Assembly: GCA_907163345.1 (NCBI GenBank)
Contig: CAJQUN010000422.1
Coordinates: forward strand, 248,001 to 312,000
DNA length: 64,000 bases
Direction: 5' to 3'
From: Haberlea rhodopensis
Lineage: Eukaryota; Streptophyta; Magnoliopsida; Lamiales; Gesneriaceae
Below, in pieces: positions 1 through 10,914 of the stretch. How positions within the stretch are numbered: the first letter of the stretch is position 1; each line of letters begins with the position of its first letter. Below the pieces are notes generated by a model that saw nothing but the letters and a program-made list of their open reading frames with translations, had not been told where the DNA came from and made no database searches. The position numbers were made by a program, and so were the translations under genes.

Positions 1-895
1 CGTTTTATCAAACACCTTATAAGCATTATTTTCAAGCAAAACCATTATAAATTTTCGAACCAAAATTCAATCAATTTTCGAAATATAAGAGCAGCAGATT
101 TCAACCTCAAGACAGTATAAATTTCGACCCAAGAGCATGAAGAAACCGAGCCAAAATATAGCAGAAATTTCAAACCATAACAGCATTACATTTTCTAAAC
201 ATCACAGCAAGATATTTCTAACCAAGTAGCAACAAATTTTTGAACCCATATCAACATGATTTTAGAAATAAACAGCAGTAGATTTTTCGGAAATCATCAC
301 AGCAATATTTGGGTCCTAAAATGGCAGAAAATCGAGCCAAAATAGCAAGAGAATCAATGAAACAAGAACCAACAATTTCACCCATGGGAGGAATAATATG
401 GTCGATGAGTTACCCCCTTCAAAATCGCAACAAGATTCGAACAGAATCCATAGCAGAACCAAGAGTAGAACACACAAAAAGAGAAGGGATCTAACCCACA
501 AACCTGGACAATGATCGTTGAAAACAGGGGAACATCATCGGCCATAGCAGAAAGAGAAGGAGGCGGCGAGAGTTTTTGAGAGCAAGGAAGGAGAAATCGA
601 TATTTTAGTATGTGTAAAAAAAAGGAGTATATGTGTTCCAACCCTAATTTAATTTACACCACACAATTCAATTTCTACCCCCTTACTATCTTCATTTTTA
701 AATTCCCAACTTCAAATAATAAAACTATTATTAATACTAGTCAACTTGAGTTTAATTAATATTATAAATTCGATCCCGAAATCATTTATCCCAACTCCGC
801 TTCGAAATCCGATACCCAAGAATAAAATCCTGACCTATCATATAAACACCATAATTTAATCCGATTAAAGATTATTAATTATTCCGGACATCACA
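1..895 (-). repeat. 3' LTR of element F (partial, cut by window start)
   Basis: This is the same sequence as 6411-7303. The first ~636 bases match with about one substitution, while the last ~260 bases differ at about a dozen sites. It ends ...ACATCACA, which on the minus strand is the LTR start TGTGATGT. Short frames here (for example 309-494) recur only because the LTR is duplicated. Confidence 0.85.
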
Positions 896-931
896 ATTCT
901 CCCCAGCTAATAAAATTTCGACCTCGAAATT
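896..931 (-). other. Polypurine tract and pre-PPT stem of element F
   Basis: Directly inside the left LTR, the minus strand reads GGGGAGAAT (896-904), a polypurine tract priming plus-strand DNA synthesis. Just upstream in element sense is an inverted repeat AATTTCG/CGAAATT (914-931). The same arrangement is present in elements C, D, E and G. Confidence 0.75.
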
Positions 932-2894
932 AAAATGCATGCTTACCATAAAAGTCAACAGTAAAATTCACCTACCGGTATACAGCTCAAGATAGTGACT
1001 TGACCATCTGTAGGATGACAGTCATCCGAATCATCACTGCTCGCACATGTGCCCAATTACACCGACGATCGCAAGACTGCAATTCACATCACTTTACCAT
1101 ATTTTTACATTAGCACTCAATGAGCTAACATATATGAATACCCTTATTCATATGAATCCTTACGAGATTAACATCATCATTTAATCGCTAAATCATGTAA
1201 TCCATGCATATCACGTGTATATCAGAATGTATGATGATACACCAACCTTTTATTGTATAATTAACCTCATACCTGTGTGGTTGCAAAATTATGCAATTTA
1301 TACCAACCTCGTCATATCGCACGTCACCCTTGTCCATATAAAATAGCGGTACTCTTAAGCCCTTACACATCAACCTTTCATATATCATCTTCTGGTTATT
1401 ATCTGGCGCAAAGTAATTACTAGAAAACCCATTAGTAATTCTCATATATATATATCAACATTATACTCATCATTTGCCACATATATCAAATCATAATGAA
1501 TGGTCTAACACAAATATTCCCACGTCACGATTATACGCACATTAGCATCATAATATTGTTCATCCCTCAAATTTATCTCATAACCTATCATTTATTCTTA
1601 TCTACGTGGATAAGTTATCTTGTACTGTCCATTGCTCTTTACAAATCACTTGTATATAAACCATTTAAAACAAGGCATCAACATCAACATCGAATGATTC
1701 GTCTCATACCTTTGTAGGTGAAATCATCTACAATATACAGTAGCATCATAATATCTTGCTCTTCACAGTACTCGCATGCTCTTAAGCATCAAACTTTCAG
1801 CATATCATCAGCCAACTATCATCTGCCATAGAACAAGTACAAAAATAAACTCATTAGCATTTCTCAAATACTCATAACATAACCACGTGCCTCGTCATTT
1901 ACGCATTATTGATATTCATAATGTTTCCGTCATCAAACATTAATATCCTTACGTCAAAAGTTTCACGCAATCCTGTACACATTATGCTACAACAACTATC
2001 ACATATCTGTGTGATTGAAATTCAACATAAGAATCAATTACATGCCTCAATGACGTAATTCCTTTCGATCCTTTATTCAACAAAGTACTATTTCATGAAT
2101 GAATAACATATCATAGTGTAGTATGTATTCATGATTTCTCATACATCAGTCTCATCGCATATATCATTATTTATATGCCTCACAGTTTCTAACACAATAT
2201 CAAAATGATCAATCATTTAAAGTGAATGCTCATATATCCCATGTATTCTCATTATGACAACATTATATTGTCTATCACATCATGTCTAACTCATCATTAA
2301 TCACTCCAAGATTATTTATCAGTGTTGTCATTATATACCAGAGAATAACATCATAATTTCGTACTTACTACGTCGACCCGCAACGTTCACAATGATCACA
2401 CGTCCACACAGGACATTCGTAGCGATCTCACGTCATCCCGTGACGTTCCATGTCATCTCATGACCTGTTCATTAATCTCATTCCAACATGGTTAAATTGT
2501 ACTCAACATAACATGATTAACAGATCATTAATCTCACAGTATACAAAATAATCATGTTTTCATAAACCAATATCCTTTCAATCTGATCATCATTACCCCA
2601 TTGTTATCTCGTCTTTGCACAATTAATCAATGAACATATCAATACTACATGGCATTTCAATTTCATTCTCAATTCTTCCTCATGTATAAATTGATTCTCA
2701 TAAACCATATAAAGCAATCGAAATAATTCACAATCCACATGTATCAAACAGGTTAAACCAAACGAAATAGCTTACCTCGATTCCTCGTTCCCCTGGAATA
2801 TTCCAATATCATCTTGGCCTACATCTCATGTATCCAAGGAACCACAATAACACAACGTTCATTGCCATCTGCAATAAACACATCATCCATATAC

Positions 2895-3365
2895 ACTGCT
2901 AACACACTAGCAGTATAACAATATTCATTTCACTACTATCTGCAATCAACAAATCATTAAGATTCATCGCTAACACAATAGCGGTACAACAATAATTATT
3001 GCTAACACAATAGCAATATATCAATACTCATCGCCAACACTGGCATGCATAATCGCATTGCCGCTACGAGTATGCACAAGATCATCGCCACTAATGGCAT
3101 CCATATAATATCCATAATCACAATGAATAAAATTACATTCTTAAAATAATAAGATGTAATAACACTTACTGTACACAGTGGATCCACACTCGATCCTTAA
3201 ACTGCCCATGTTCTCAACATAAATATTCCACAAAATATAATTTCATATCAATACACAATTGATATACTCATCATCAATAACATGACCGTCCAAAAATATT
3301 CATTGCCTCGACATATCAGCGGCATTCACAATATTTCCATCGCTTCGATATGATAGCGATAAATA
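2895..3365 (-). repeat. Dispersed small hairpins in element F leader
   Basis: Several short inverted repeats share a loop of the type ACACAA but have different arms: ACTGCTA/TAGCAGT (2895-2914), ATCGCTA/TAGCGGT (2966-2985, one G-U wobble), ATTGCTA/TAGCAAT (2998-3017), GCCA/TGGC (3033-3044), and ATCGCT/AGCGAT near 3342-3364. Arms change together, so the pairing is kept while the sequence is not. Confidence 0.7.
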
Positions 3366-3741
3366 TTATAAATCTCAACTATCACAATATAATCATACCA
3401 TCATCTCGCCAATAAATGTCATCAATATATCGGTATCAATCACACCTCGCTATTGCATCCACTGCAATAAAAATGAAAGAAAACAATAATGTCTCTTCAT
3501 CCACTCTCTCCATGATCGCTTTCACCTGTACATTTGATTATCACAATACGTCAAATCAACAAGGTCAATTTAAATCAACGTATATTCATCACCCTCCCTC
3601 TATAGTGGAGGCACATAAAATACATTGCACACTCTCAATAGTGTCGATCCCGACAATAATCACATCGCATGCTCTCCCTAGCACCGAATCAATATCAATA
3701 TACACGTCACATGCTCTCTCTAGCATTGACCCTGAAATATA

Positions 3742-4290
3742 CACGTCGCTCGCTTGCCAGCGGCGACCACATCACTCACTTGTCAGTGGTGACCCGAATC
3801 ACATCGCTCACTCCTCAGTGGCGACCCAATATCACATCGCTCGCTCGTCAGCGGCGACCACATCACTCACTCGTCAGTGGTGACCCAATATCACATCGCT
3901 CACTCATCAGTGGCGACCCATATATCATATTAACACATTGCACGCACCAACGGCGACCCACAAATCATATATACACATCACTCGCCTCAGTAGTGACCCC
4001 ACTCTACATTCACACAACATTATCACATCGCACACTCTAGTGGCGGCCTCTAAATAAACACATCACTCGCCTCAGCGGTGACCCTCTGTACATTCACACA
4101 CACATAATCACATCACACACTCTAGTGGCGACCCATAAATAAACACATCACTCGCTACTAGGCGGTGACCCTTAAATATATTAATACGTCACTCGTACCC
4201 ACGGCTACCCGCGTATAATAATAACACGTCGCTCAACACGAAGGCTACCCACACATAATAATAACACGTCGGTCAACCATAAAAGCGACC
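3742..4290 (-). repeat. Array of about 15 covarying hairpin units in element F leader
   Basis: Units of roughly 25-45 bp follow the pattern (A/G)TCrCtCrCT-loop-AGyGgyGACC. Examples: CGCTCGCT with AGCGGCG (3745, 3838), CACTCACT with AGTGGTG (3773, 3863), CGCTCACT with AGTGGCG (3805, 3897), CACTCGC with GCGGTG (4063, 4149). The two arm halves vary independently, and in most units the partner changes to match. Spacers are AT-rich and variable. Units near 4190-4290 are decayed. The array starts about 0.7 kb from the 5' LTR in element sense. Confidence 0.75.
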
Positions 4291-4966
4291 CTAAACCTAA
4301 GTGACACTTCGCTTTTCAATAATACAGTGGAAAATTTATTCATCCATGCTTGTACATCATTACGTACATGTGCCATCATGTAAATGACATACACATATCC
4401 GATTATCACATCATCTGTTGTCATACTCCAACAGCACAGTACTGCGTACCATTTCCTATCCTCAGATATCATATCTCATTTTTTGATTCTCCTGAAAAAT
4501 CAGATTTCTCAGCACTGCACATACATATACATAACATGTACACAAAATTCAACTCAATAAAACATATTTATCCCTCTACTAGTAACAACGTCCACTTATC
4601 ATCAACATTAATTACCATCAGCGATGTCATTCATCACGCACCTTAAAAGGCACTATCATTTTCACCATAGTCAAGCTAATGATATAAATAAAACGAGTTA
4701 CCATACTCGAGGCTTTTCAACCATACCACCCATTGTGTATGTTCATTGGTATTGCTGGTCATTTATCACTATCATGTTCTTCGTATCTCATACGATCCTG
4801 CAATCACGATGGTTAGCAATAACACCAATTTTCATTGCTTCATATCATAAAATGCACATAGCAGGCATCATGTCACAATGATAGAAAACTACAATCATGC
4901 ATAAAAGTATGTGATATACATGTCTATCAACACATCCCTAGGCCATTAAACATCCCAAAGAGCTAA

Positions 4967-4983
4967 CCACTACTCTGATACCA
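4967..4983 (-). other. Primer binding site of element F (tRNA-iMet)
   Basis: On the minus strand this reads TGGTATCAGAG followed by TAGTGG. The first 11-12 bases complement the 3' end of plant initiator methionine tRNA. It sits 4 bases from the LTR end, the usual gypsy spacing. Confidence 0.85.
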
Positions 4984-4987
4984 TTAA

Positions 4988-7303
4988 TGTAAGACCCCAA
5001 CGCCCCAACATGTCAATAATGCAATTATGACGTCATTTGAGTATGTAAAAACTTTCATTCTCATTAAAGAATCATTACATGCTTCATAATTAATGTGTGG
5101 GCTTTTATAAAATTTTTGGCAGAGTCTCCCCATAAATTGAGCTATCAGAAAATAAAACACATCACCAAAAATAATTCCCAGCCAGGGAAAAACGCAATAC
5201 TAAAAGAAATCAAAACCATAAGTAAGTTCCCAGCCAGGGAAGTCACCATACTAAGAAGATATAAAAAGTGGACTTCAACACCAATACACAGTCCATATAC
5301 ACGACCCCAAGTGCTCACATACGAGCAACAAATAATGAATACCCATCTAGTTGCATAAATAATGTATACCATTTACCCAATCTCACTCTACGCTTCAAGA
5401 AGCAATATTGTCCAACCAAGCTCGAGCTTGCTACGCCAAAATGACTTTATAGCTGTAATACCTGTTTCAACAGAAACAACCCCCACACAGGGTGAGCATA
5501 CAACATCACACTACCCATATCATAACAATGCATAAAGATCATGATAAGATCATAATATCACAATTCAAGAGTATTGAAAATCTATGAAATATACTCCCTA
5601 TAAAGTTCTGCATCTGTATAGCTTCCACGCAATGTTCCTGTTTCAAACTTACAAGCTTTCATAACATCAAGTTTAGTATCGTCACTGAAAATATGATACT
5701 CAACCACACGATGAATTCAATACAACAAGAATCTATTATTTATGCTCAATCATAAATAATTACATATCAATGCAGTTCTGTCTATCAATCTATCACTCAA
5801 CACTTTCTCATACTGATCATGCCAAAGGCATCCATACCCAACTCCATGTCCGGACCACGTACATTTACGTGTCCACCATACCACATATAACAAATTCAAT
5901 TCACATATTCGTTCCCTTATATTCAGTCATCACAATTATTCACATATTCGTTCCCTTATATTCAGTCATCACAATTCAACAATTTATGAATACTGGAATA
6001 TGAAATAATTCATATTATACCTGCTCGTATGTCACCACGTACCTTATAGTCGACAACATGATACGCTATCCCGACATCCGAAGAATCATGTAGAATCTAT
6101 ATTAAAACCATCACTCAATATTAGCTCATTTATAATCCAACCGATATCGATCCTATCAATTCAATTATTTAAATTCAACAACTCATTAAGAATTTATGAT
6201 ATGGCACATAATCAAGCATATTGCCTCATACACTTTACTACATGTGATAACACCTATTAGCATGTATTTAACTCATCCATTCACACATTACACATGCTCA
6301 AGTTATTAGAAAATCAAACCATAGCCCAACTCACCAAAACGCTACCATGATATAAGCCATAAAAGTAAAATTAGTAGAGTTTTTGGCCAACACTTGAACA
6401 CCACTTAAGCGTTTTATCAAACACCTTATAAGCATTATTTTCAAGCAAAACCATTATAAATTTTCGAACCAAAATTCAATCAATTTTCGAAATATAAGAG
6501 CAGCAGATTTCAACCTCAAGACAGTATAAATTTCGACCCAAGAGCATGAAGAAACCGAGCCAAAATATAGCAGAAATTTCAAACCATAACAGCATTACAT
6601 TTTCTAAACATCACAGCAAGATATTTCTAACCAAGTAGCAACAAATTTTTGAACCCATATCAACATGATTTTAGAAATAAACAGCAGTAGATTTTTCGGA
6701 AATCATCACAGCAATATTTGGGTCCTAAAATGGCAGAAAATCGAGCCAAAATAGCAAGAGAATCAATGAAACAAGAACCAACAATTTCACCCATGGGAGG
6801 AATAATATGGTCGTTGAGTTACCCCCTTCAAAATCGCAACAAGATTCGAACAGAATCCATAGCAGAACCAAGAGTAGAACACACAAAAAGAGAAGGGATC
6901 TAACCCACAAACCTGGACAATGATCGTTGAAAACAGGGGAACATCATCGGCCATAGCAGAAAGAGAAGGAGGCGGCGAGAGTTTTTGAGAGCAAGGAAGG
7001 AGAAATCGATATTTTAGTATGTGTAAAAAAAAGGAGTATATGTGTTAATTCCAACCCTAATATAATATACACACAATTCCATTTCTACCCCCTTACTATC
7101 TTCATTTTTAAATTCCCAACTTCAAATAATAAAACTATTATTAATACTAGTCTCCTTGAGTTTAATTAATATTATATTCGATCCCGAAATCATTTATCCG
7201 AACTCCGCTTCGAAATCCGATACCCAAGAATTAAATCCTGACATATCATATAAACACCATAATTTAATCCGATTAAAGATTATTAATTATTCAGGACATC
7301 ACA
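4988..7303 (-). repeat. 5' LTR of element F
   Basis: A 2316-bp LTR, TGTAAG...CATCACA on the plus strand (TGTGATGT...CTTACA in element sense). The boundary is set by the PBS on the left and by loss of similarity to the left LTR on the right. The bases just outside, CACAT (7304-7308), are the expected target duplication, whose partner lies before the window. A direct repeat of about 27 bp occurs near 5908-5965. Confidence 0.85.
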
Positions 7304-7716
7304 CACATATATAACAACAAAAATGTTTTTTTTAAAAAAAGCCGTTGAACGGCACTTTTTTTTAGCGTTGGGCCTTCGGCGATCGATCGCAAGTTATGTG
7401 GCGATCGATCACCAAGCACGTGTATAACCTACTGCTACTCGACGATCGATCGCCAATTATGTGGCGAGCGATCGCCAAGCACGTCTGTAACCTACTTCAA
7501 CTCGGCGATTGGTCGCCAATTATGTGGCGATCAATCGCCAAATAATTAAAAAAATAACTACAGTGTCGTGACGTGCCCGTACCAGCCCACGGGCTGGCAC
7601 CCCTTGGCCCGGCACGGACCATGTTCCAGGCCGTGCCTGACACGACAAGACATTGTAGCAAAACGGGCCATGCCGTGCCGCCCATTGTCGTGCCGTCCAC
7701 TCCATTTGACATCTCT
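7304..7716. mobile_element. hAT-like DNA transposon remnant
   Basis: This piece lies between F and the truncated LTR of Athila A. It ends CCATTTGACATCTCTA (7701-7716), which reversed is TAGAGATGTCAAATGG, a plant hAT terminal type. The adjoining GC-rich stretch with GTGCC/GGCAC repeats (7575-7690) is also typical of such elements. The other terminus is missing, so F probably inserted into it or a deletion removed it. It also holds a palindrome GCCGTT-G-AACGGC flanked by A and T runs (7331-7362). No transposase is visible. Confidence 0.5.
7377..7546. repeat. 63-bp tandem repeat (2.7 copies) carrying GCGATCGATCGC palindromes
   Basis: Three units start near 7377, 7440 and 7503. Each contains two copies of the GCGATCGATCGC palindrome or close variants, with a conserved AAGTTATGTG-like spacer and a CAAGCACGT(G/C)T tail. 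Most variants are CpG transitions. It shares the motif, but not the flanks, with the LTR arrays elsewhere. Confidence 0.75.
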
Positions 7717-8591
7717 AGTTGTGCCTTAAATAGTGGAAGAGGAACAAGGAAGTGTCCTTGTGGGAATCAAACTCTAAAAGGAATTATTTCTCAAATCTCC
7801 CAACCGGGCGATCGATTGCGAACTCTTCCTTCTTGTTTCTGAATTTTTCTGCCCCTCGCGATCGATCGCGCCTCAACCACCAATCGATCGCTAGGTCTTG
7901 AATTTTGTTGTTCAATTTATTTTCTTCATTCCTTCGACGTATTGGCTCGAATTGGTCCTTTTTCATCAGTTTAGCTAGGGGTGTGCAATTGGTTAAAATC
8001 GAACCGCCTGAACCGAATTTTTGAAAAATCGAACCGACCGAATTATACTCTCAAAACTGAACCGACCAAAAATCGGTTATTTCGGTCTGTAACCGAATTA
8101 ACCGATTTTTTTAAAAAATAAAATAAGAAATTTGATAATTTAATTTTAAAAATAAAAAAAATTAAAAATTTTGATTTTAAAATTTTTAAATTTAATATTT
8201 AAATAAAGAATGATAATAACTGATTTTTTTAAAAAAAATAATTGTTTTTTTAATTTTTTAAAAAAGTATTAAAAAATTAAAAATTTCGGCTTATTCTGTT
8301 AACCGATATTTTTAAAATAAAAAACCGAAACTGAACCAAATCAACCAATTTTTAAAAAAATAAAACCGCATTTTTGAAATAACCGAACCAATTTTCCAAA
8401 TTAGTTTGGTTGTTCAATTTAACCGAACTTTTGCTCACCCCTAATTTTAGCTCATTTCCTCAACTATTATGCACCTCTATCTTTATTCCTGAAACATATA
8501 AATATATACAAAAAATGCATAATATCGTTACAGAATCATAGTAAATCGTCTATAATTTCATAGCAAATAAGTGTAAAAACCACACTTATCA
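7717..8591 (-). repeat. 3' LTR of Athila A, truncated and interrupted by a MITE
   Basis: Outside the MITE this matches 22983-23405, the element-start portion of A's other LTR. It ends CACTTATCA, in element sense the LTR start TGATAAGTG. The rest of the LTR is absent: similarity stops where the hAT-like end begins. Three GCGATCGATCGC-type motifs occur at 7807-7890. Confidence 0.8.
7976..8443. mobile_element. hAT-type MITE (468 bp) with target duplication
   Basis: The terminal inverted repeats are TAGGGGTGTGCAA at the left and TTGCTCACCCCTA at the right. An 8-bp duplication flanks it, AGTTTAGC (7968-7975) and ATTTTAGC (8444-8451), one mismatch. The homologous LTR copy at 23257-23264 has a single ATTTTAGC and no insert, which is a natural empty site. 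The interior is AT-rich with repeated ACCGAA/TTCGGT-type words and no ORF. Confidence 0.93.
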
Positions 8592-9970
8592 ACTCCCCAA
8601 GCTTAGACTTGATCGTCATCGAGCAAGCAATAAGATCAACATGTATAGTTCAACATTGATAATTCAAACTGATCAATTCATGGTTACTAAATAGTTCAGA
8701 CATCTCACTCACAAACAGACAAGAATCAATCAACAAAAAAACCAAGACGTGTTTTCCCATATATCAAGCAACATATCTCAAACTCAGAACGTGCGTGTGT
8801 GCTATCGCCAATCTCAAGTTTCATACACATCTTCAAGATCTAATTGTGCTAATTAACACAAAGTCAAGATTATCGTTGAATACCTCATAGACCTACTTTC
8901 AAACATCTTATCCACTAATATAGTCACTCTCTAGACTTGGATCAAAAGCTCTTTTTAAGCTTGTAATGTTAGGCCTTTGGTGTCGGTTACAAAGAAAAGA
9001 TAGGATAACGCAAAGAAGATAGTGTAAACTTATAATGTTCATATTTCAACACATATCGATCTTCTCTTCTAATTTTTTTCTCGCATTGGTCACTTTGGAT
9101 CTTATTTATATAATCTTTTCTCAAGGCTCTTTCTTTTCTTCTTTTCCATTTTCTCGTTCATAACATTTTTAACTAAGCTTATCAAGATATAACAATTCAT
9201 GTGCAGTAAATGAGATTCATTATACTCCCTTAGGGTGATGATACATTTTTAATTTTAGGCTTATAATAGGATAGGTATAATGAGTTTATCAATAAATATT
9301 GAATGGTGGTCTAATTATATGCAATGCAGATACCATGCTCTTTTAATAAAGCTCAAAATGGGACACTAGGGATTGATATAAACTAGGTAAGTTTGAAAGG
9401 CTCAAACGCTCCAAAAATCGCCTAGATCATTTTCAAGTTAAGTTCGTAACTATAAAATTTGCCTCAAAGTGTCATCATCAAGTAGGTTTTAGGGTACTCT
9501 AAGATGCTCAAGATAAATTTTCAAGTTCACAATAATTATTACTATTCAACATGCAATCCACAATATCATGAGTCAATGTGCTCAAAGTATTCCTCATATT
9601 TAACATATTAACTCAAAACAGGGTATTCACATACAAGTTCAACAGTTTTCAAGATTTAAGTCGACATGCAAGATGAGATGAATATAATCATGGAACAATA
9701 GCCATTACTATGATTCGTTCTTTTCTCAAATTATGAACTCATTGTCAGAAAAAATTTCGTTGGTGCTCAAGTAACGACAATACATCTACCATAATCAGCT
9801 CACAATACTAGAGACGGTAAAAACATGCTACAGTGATAACCTACTCCCACAAACTTAAATATTACATTGTCCTCAATGTAATAAGCATGAAAAATAAAAC
9901 AAGCAAATACATGTGGCAACGACCGTCAGTGGTCCTTGTCCACCTCCTCGTCAGCTAATGGGGAAGATGG
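8592..9970 (-). other. PPT and 3' untranslated region of Athila A
   Basis: The minus strand reads CTTGGGGAGT next to the LTR (8592-8601), a polypurine tract. The following 1.4 kb is non-coding but clearly similar to 28001-29420 of Athila B, including the stretch around TGTCGGTTACAAAGAAAAG (8973 and 28396). The third ORF seen in B is missing here apart from a few codons of its acidic end near 9920-9970. Confidence 0.7.
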
Positions 9971-10124
9971 TTAGAAAGCATTAACAGCTCGCATGGAGTC
10001 ACTCATCAAAATCAAAAAGTAAAAACAAAAATGCAAAATAAAAACGGAATTCAAAAACAAAGATAAGGGATAAGAAATAGTTCTTGATTTATAGTCCCAA
10101 GCTGGACTTCTTATATCATCCTCC

Positions 10125-10457
10125 TCAAGTGTAAAAAGGGCCAGTGGTGCATGAATTTCCGTCATCCTCGTGGTAGTGTCTCAACCACTTTTCTTTAACT
10201 GTAAACAAAACCCCTTTCTCATCTCTCACCTTTATAGTGTCGGTTGGTAAAATATTGACCACTTTGAAGGGTCCAGTCCATGGTGAGTCCGACTTCCATG
10301 GAAACAATCTCATTTTGACTCGACTCATTAAGACCAACTCTCCCGCACAGAATTTACCTTCTGTGGATGAGATTGTGATGCGATCATCGCCTTCTTCTAG
10401 CCATTGTTTTTCACTTTGCTCCAAACTCGGCTTCCAACTTCTCCTTTCTTTTATCAT
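10125..10457 (-). pseudogene. Athila A pol, C-terminal integrase fragment
   Basis: An open frame whose end (WTGPFKVVNILP, then RHYHED) matches the integrase tail of Athila B at 31428-31646 (RWSGPFRISKVLP, then KHYHGHD). Catalytic integrase, RNase H and RT are absent. Upstream of this fragment in element sense the sequence passes within about 100 bp to the protease region, so an internal deletion of some 3 kb or more removed the polymerase. The junction is between about 10390 and 10490. Confidence 0.8.
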
Positions 10458-10489
10458 TCGTCACGTCAACAGATAATGGATCAATACTA

Positions 10490-10914
10490 TAGATATTAAA
10501 ACATCGATGCTCGGTGTGTGCAGTGTTCAAAGATTTGAACATATCAAAAATAATTTGATCCTCTCCTACACGGATAATCAACTTCCCTTCTTGGACATCG
10601 ATTAATGCCCTTCATGTTGTTAAGAATGACCTTCCTAGGATCAATGACATCTCAACATCTTCCTTAATATTCAAAATAATAAAATCAACCGGAATGTTGA
10701 ATTTATCAACTTTGATTGGCACATCCTCCACGATCCCTTGTGGGTACTTTATGGACTTGTCCGCCATTTGCAGTGACACCCTGTCAGGTTTTAGCTCTCC
10801 TAAACCAACTTCTTGTATATAGATAAAGGCATCGGATTTACACTTGCACCCAAATCACACAAAGATTTATGAAATAAGTAAAATTTATTTTGCAAGGTAT
10901 AGTAAACTCCCTGG
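10490..10914 (-). pseudogene. Athila A aspartic protease remnant
   Basis: In minus frames the motif CDLGAS (near 10845) and, later, ILGRSFL are visible and align with the protease of Athila B at 34384-35007. The Asp-Leu-Gly-Ala active-site variant is normal for Athila. Stops and frameshifts interrupt it. It lies directly after gag, the standard order. Confidence 0.75.

Larger units (their letters stand above)
932..4966 (-). other. Non-coding interior of element F
   Basis: About 4 kb with no recognisable protein. Open frames are short and share nothing with gag or pol; the 155-aa frame at 3416-3883 is a by-product of the hairpin array. The part nearest the PPT is clearly homologous to 16618-17560 of element E. 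The part nearest the primer site holds small inverted repeats (2895-3365 and 3742-4290). It could be a decayed or replaced pol, or sequence that never coded. Confidence 0.7.
1..7303 (-). mobile_element. Element F: non-autonomous Ty3/gypsy-type LTR retrotransposon (LARD-like), left part outside window
   Basis: The right LTR (4988-7303), a 4.1 kb internal region and the last 895 bp of the left LTR are seen. Orientation is minus because the primer site lies at the left edge of the right LTR and the polypurine tract abuts the left LTR. The interior has no gag or pol motif in any frame. PBS, PPT and the conserved pre-PPT stem are those of the chromoviruses C, D and G in this window, so it is inferred to be mobilised by such elements. 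It is homologous to element E, best near the PPT (start of the internal region) and just inside the LTR starting TGTAAG. Confidence 0.85.

Noticed and set aside
4967..4983. tRNA-like stretches at the primer sites
   Set aside because: Only the 12-18 bases complementary to a tRNA 3' end are present; no cloverleaf or tRNA gene accompanies them.
7377..7546. Cyanobacterial HIP1-like GCGATCGC density suggesting contamination
   Set aside because: The motif lies within LTRs having plant PBS, PPT and gag-pol, with target duplications. Base composition and all coding traces are plant.
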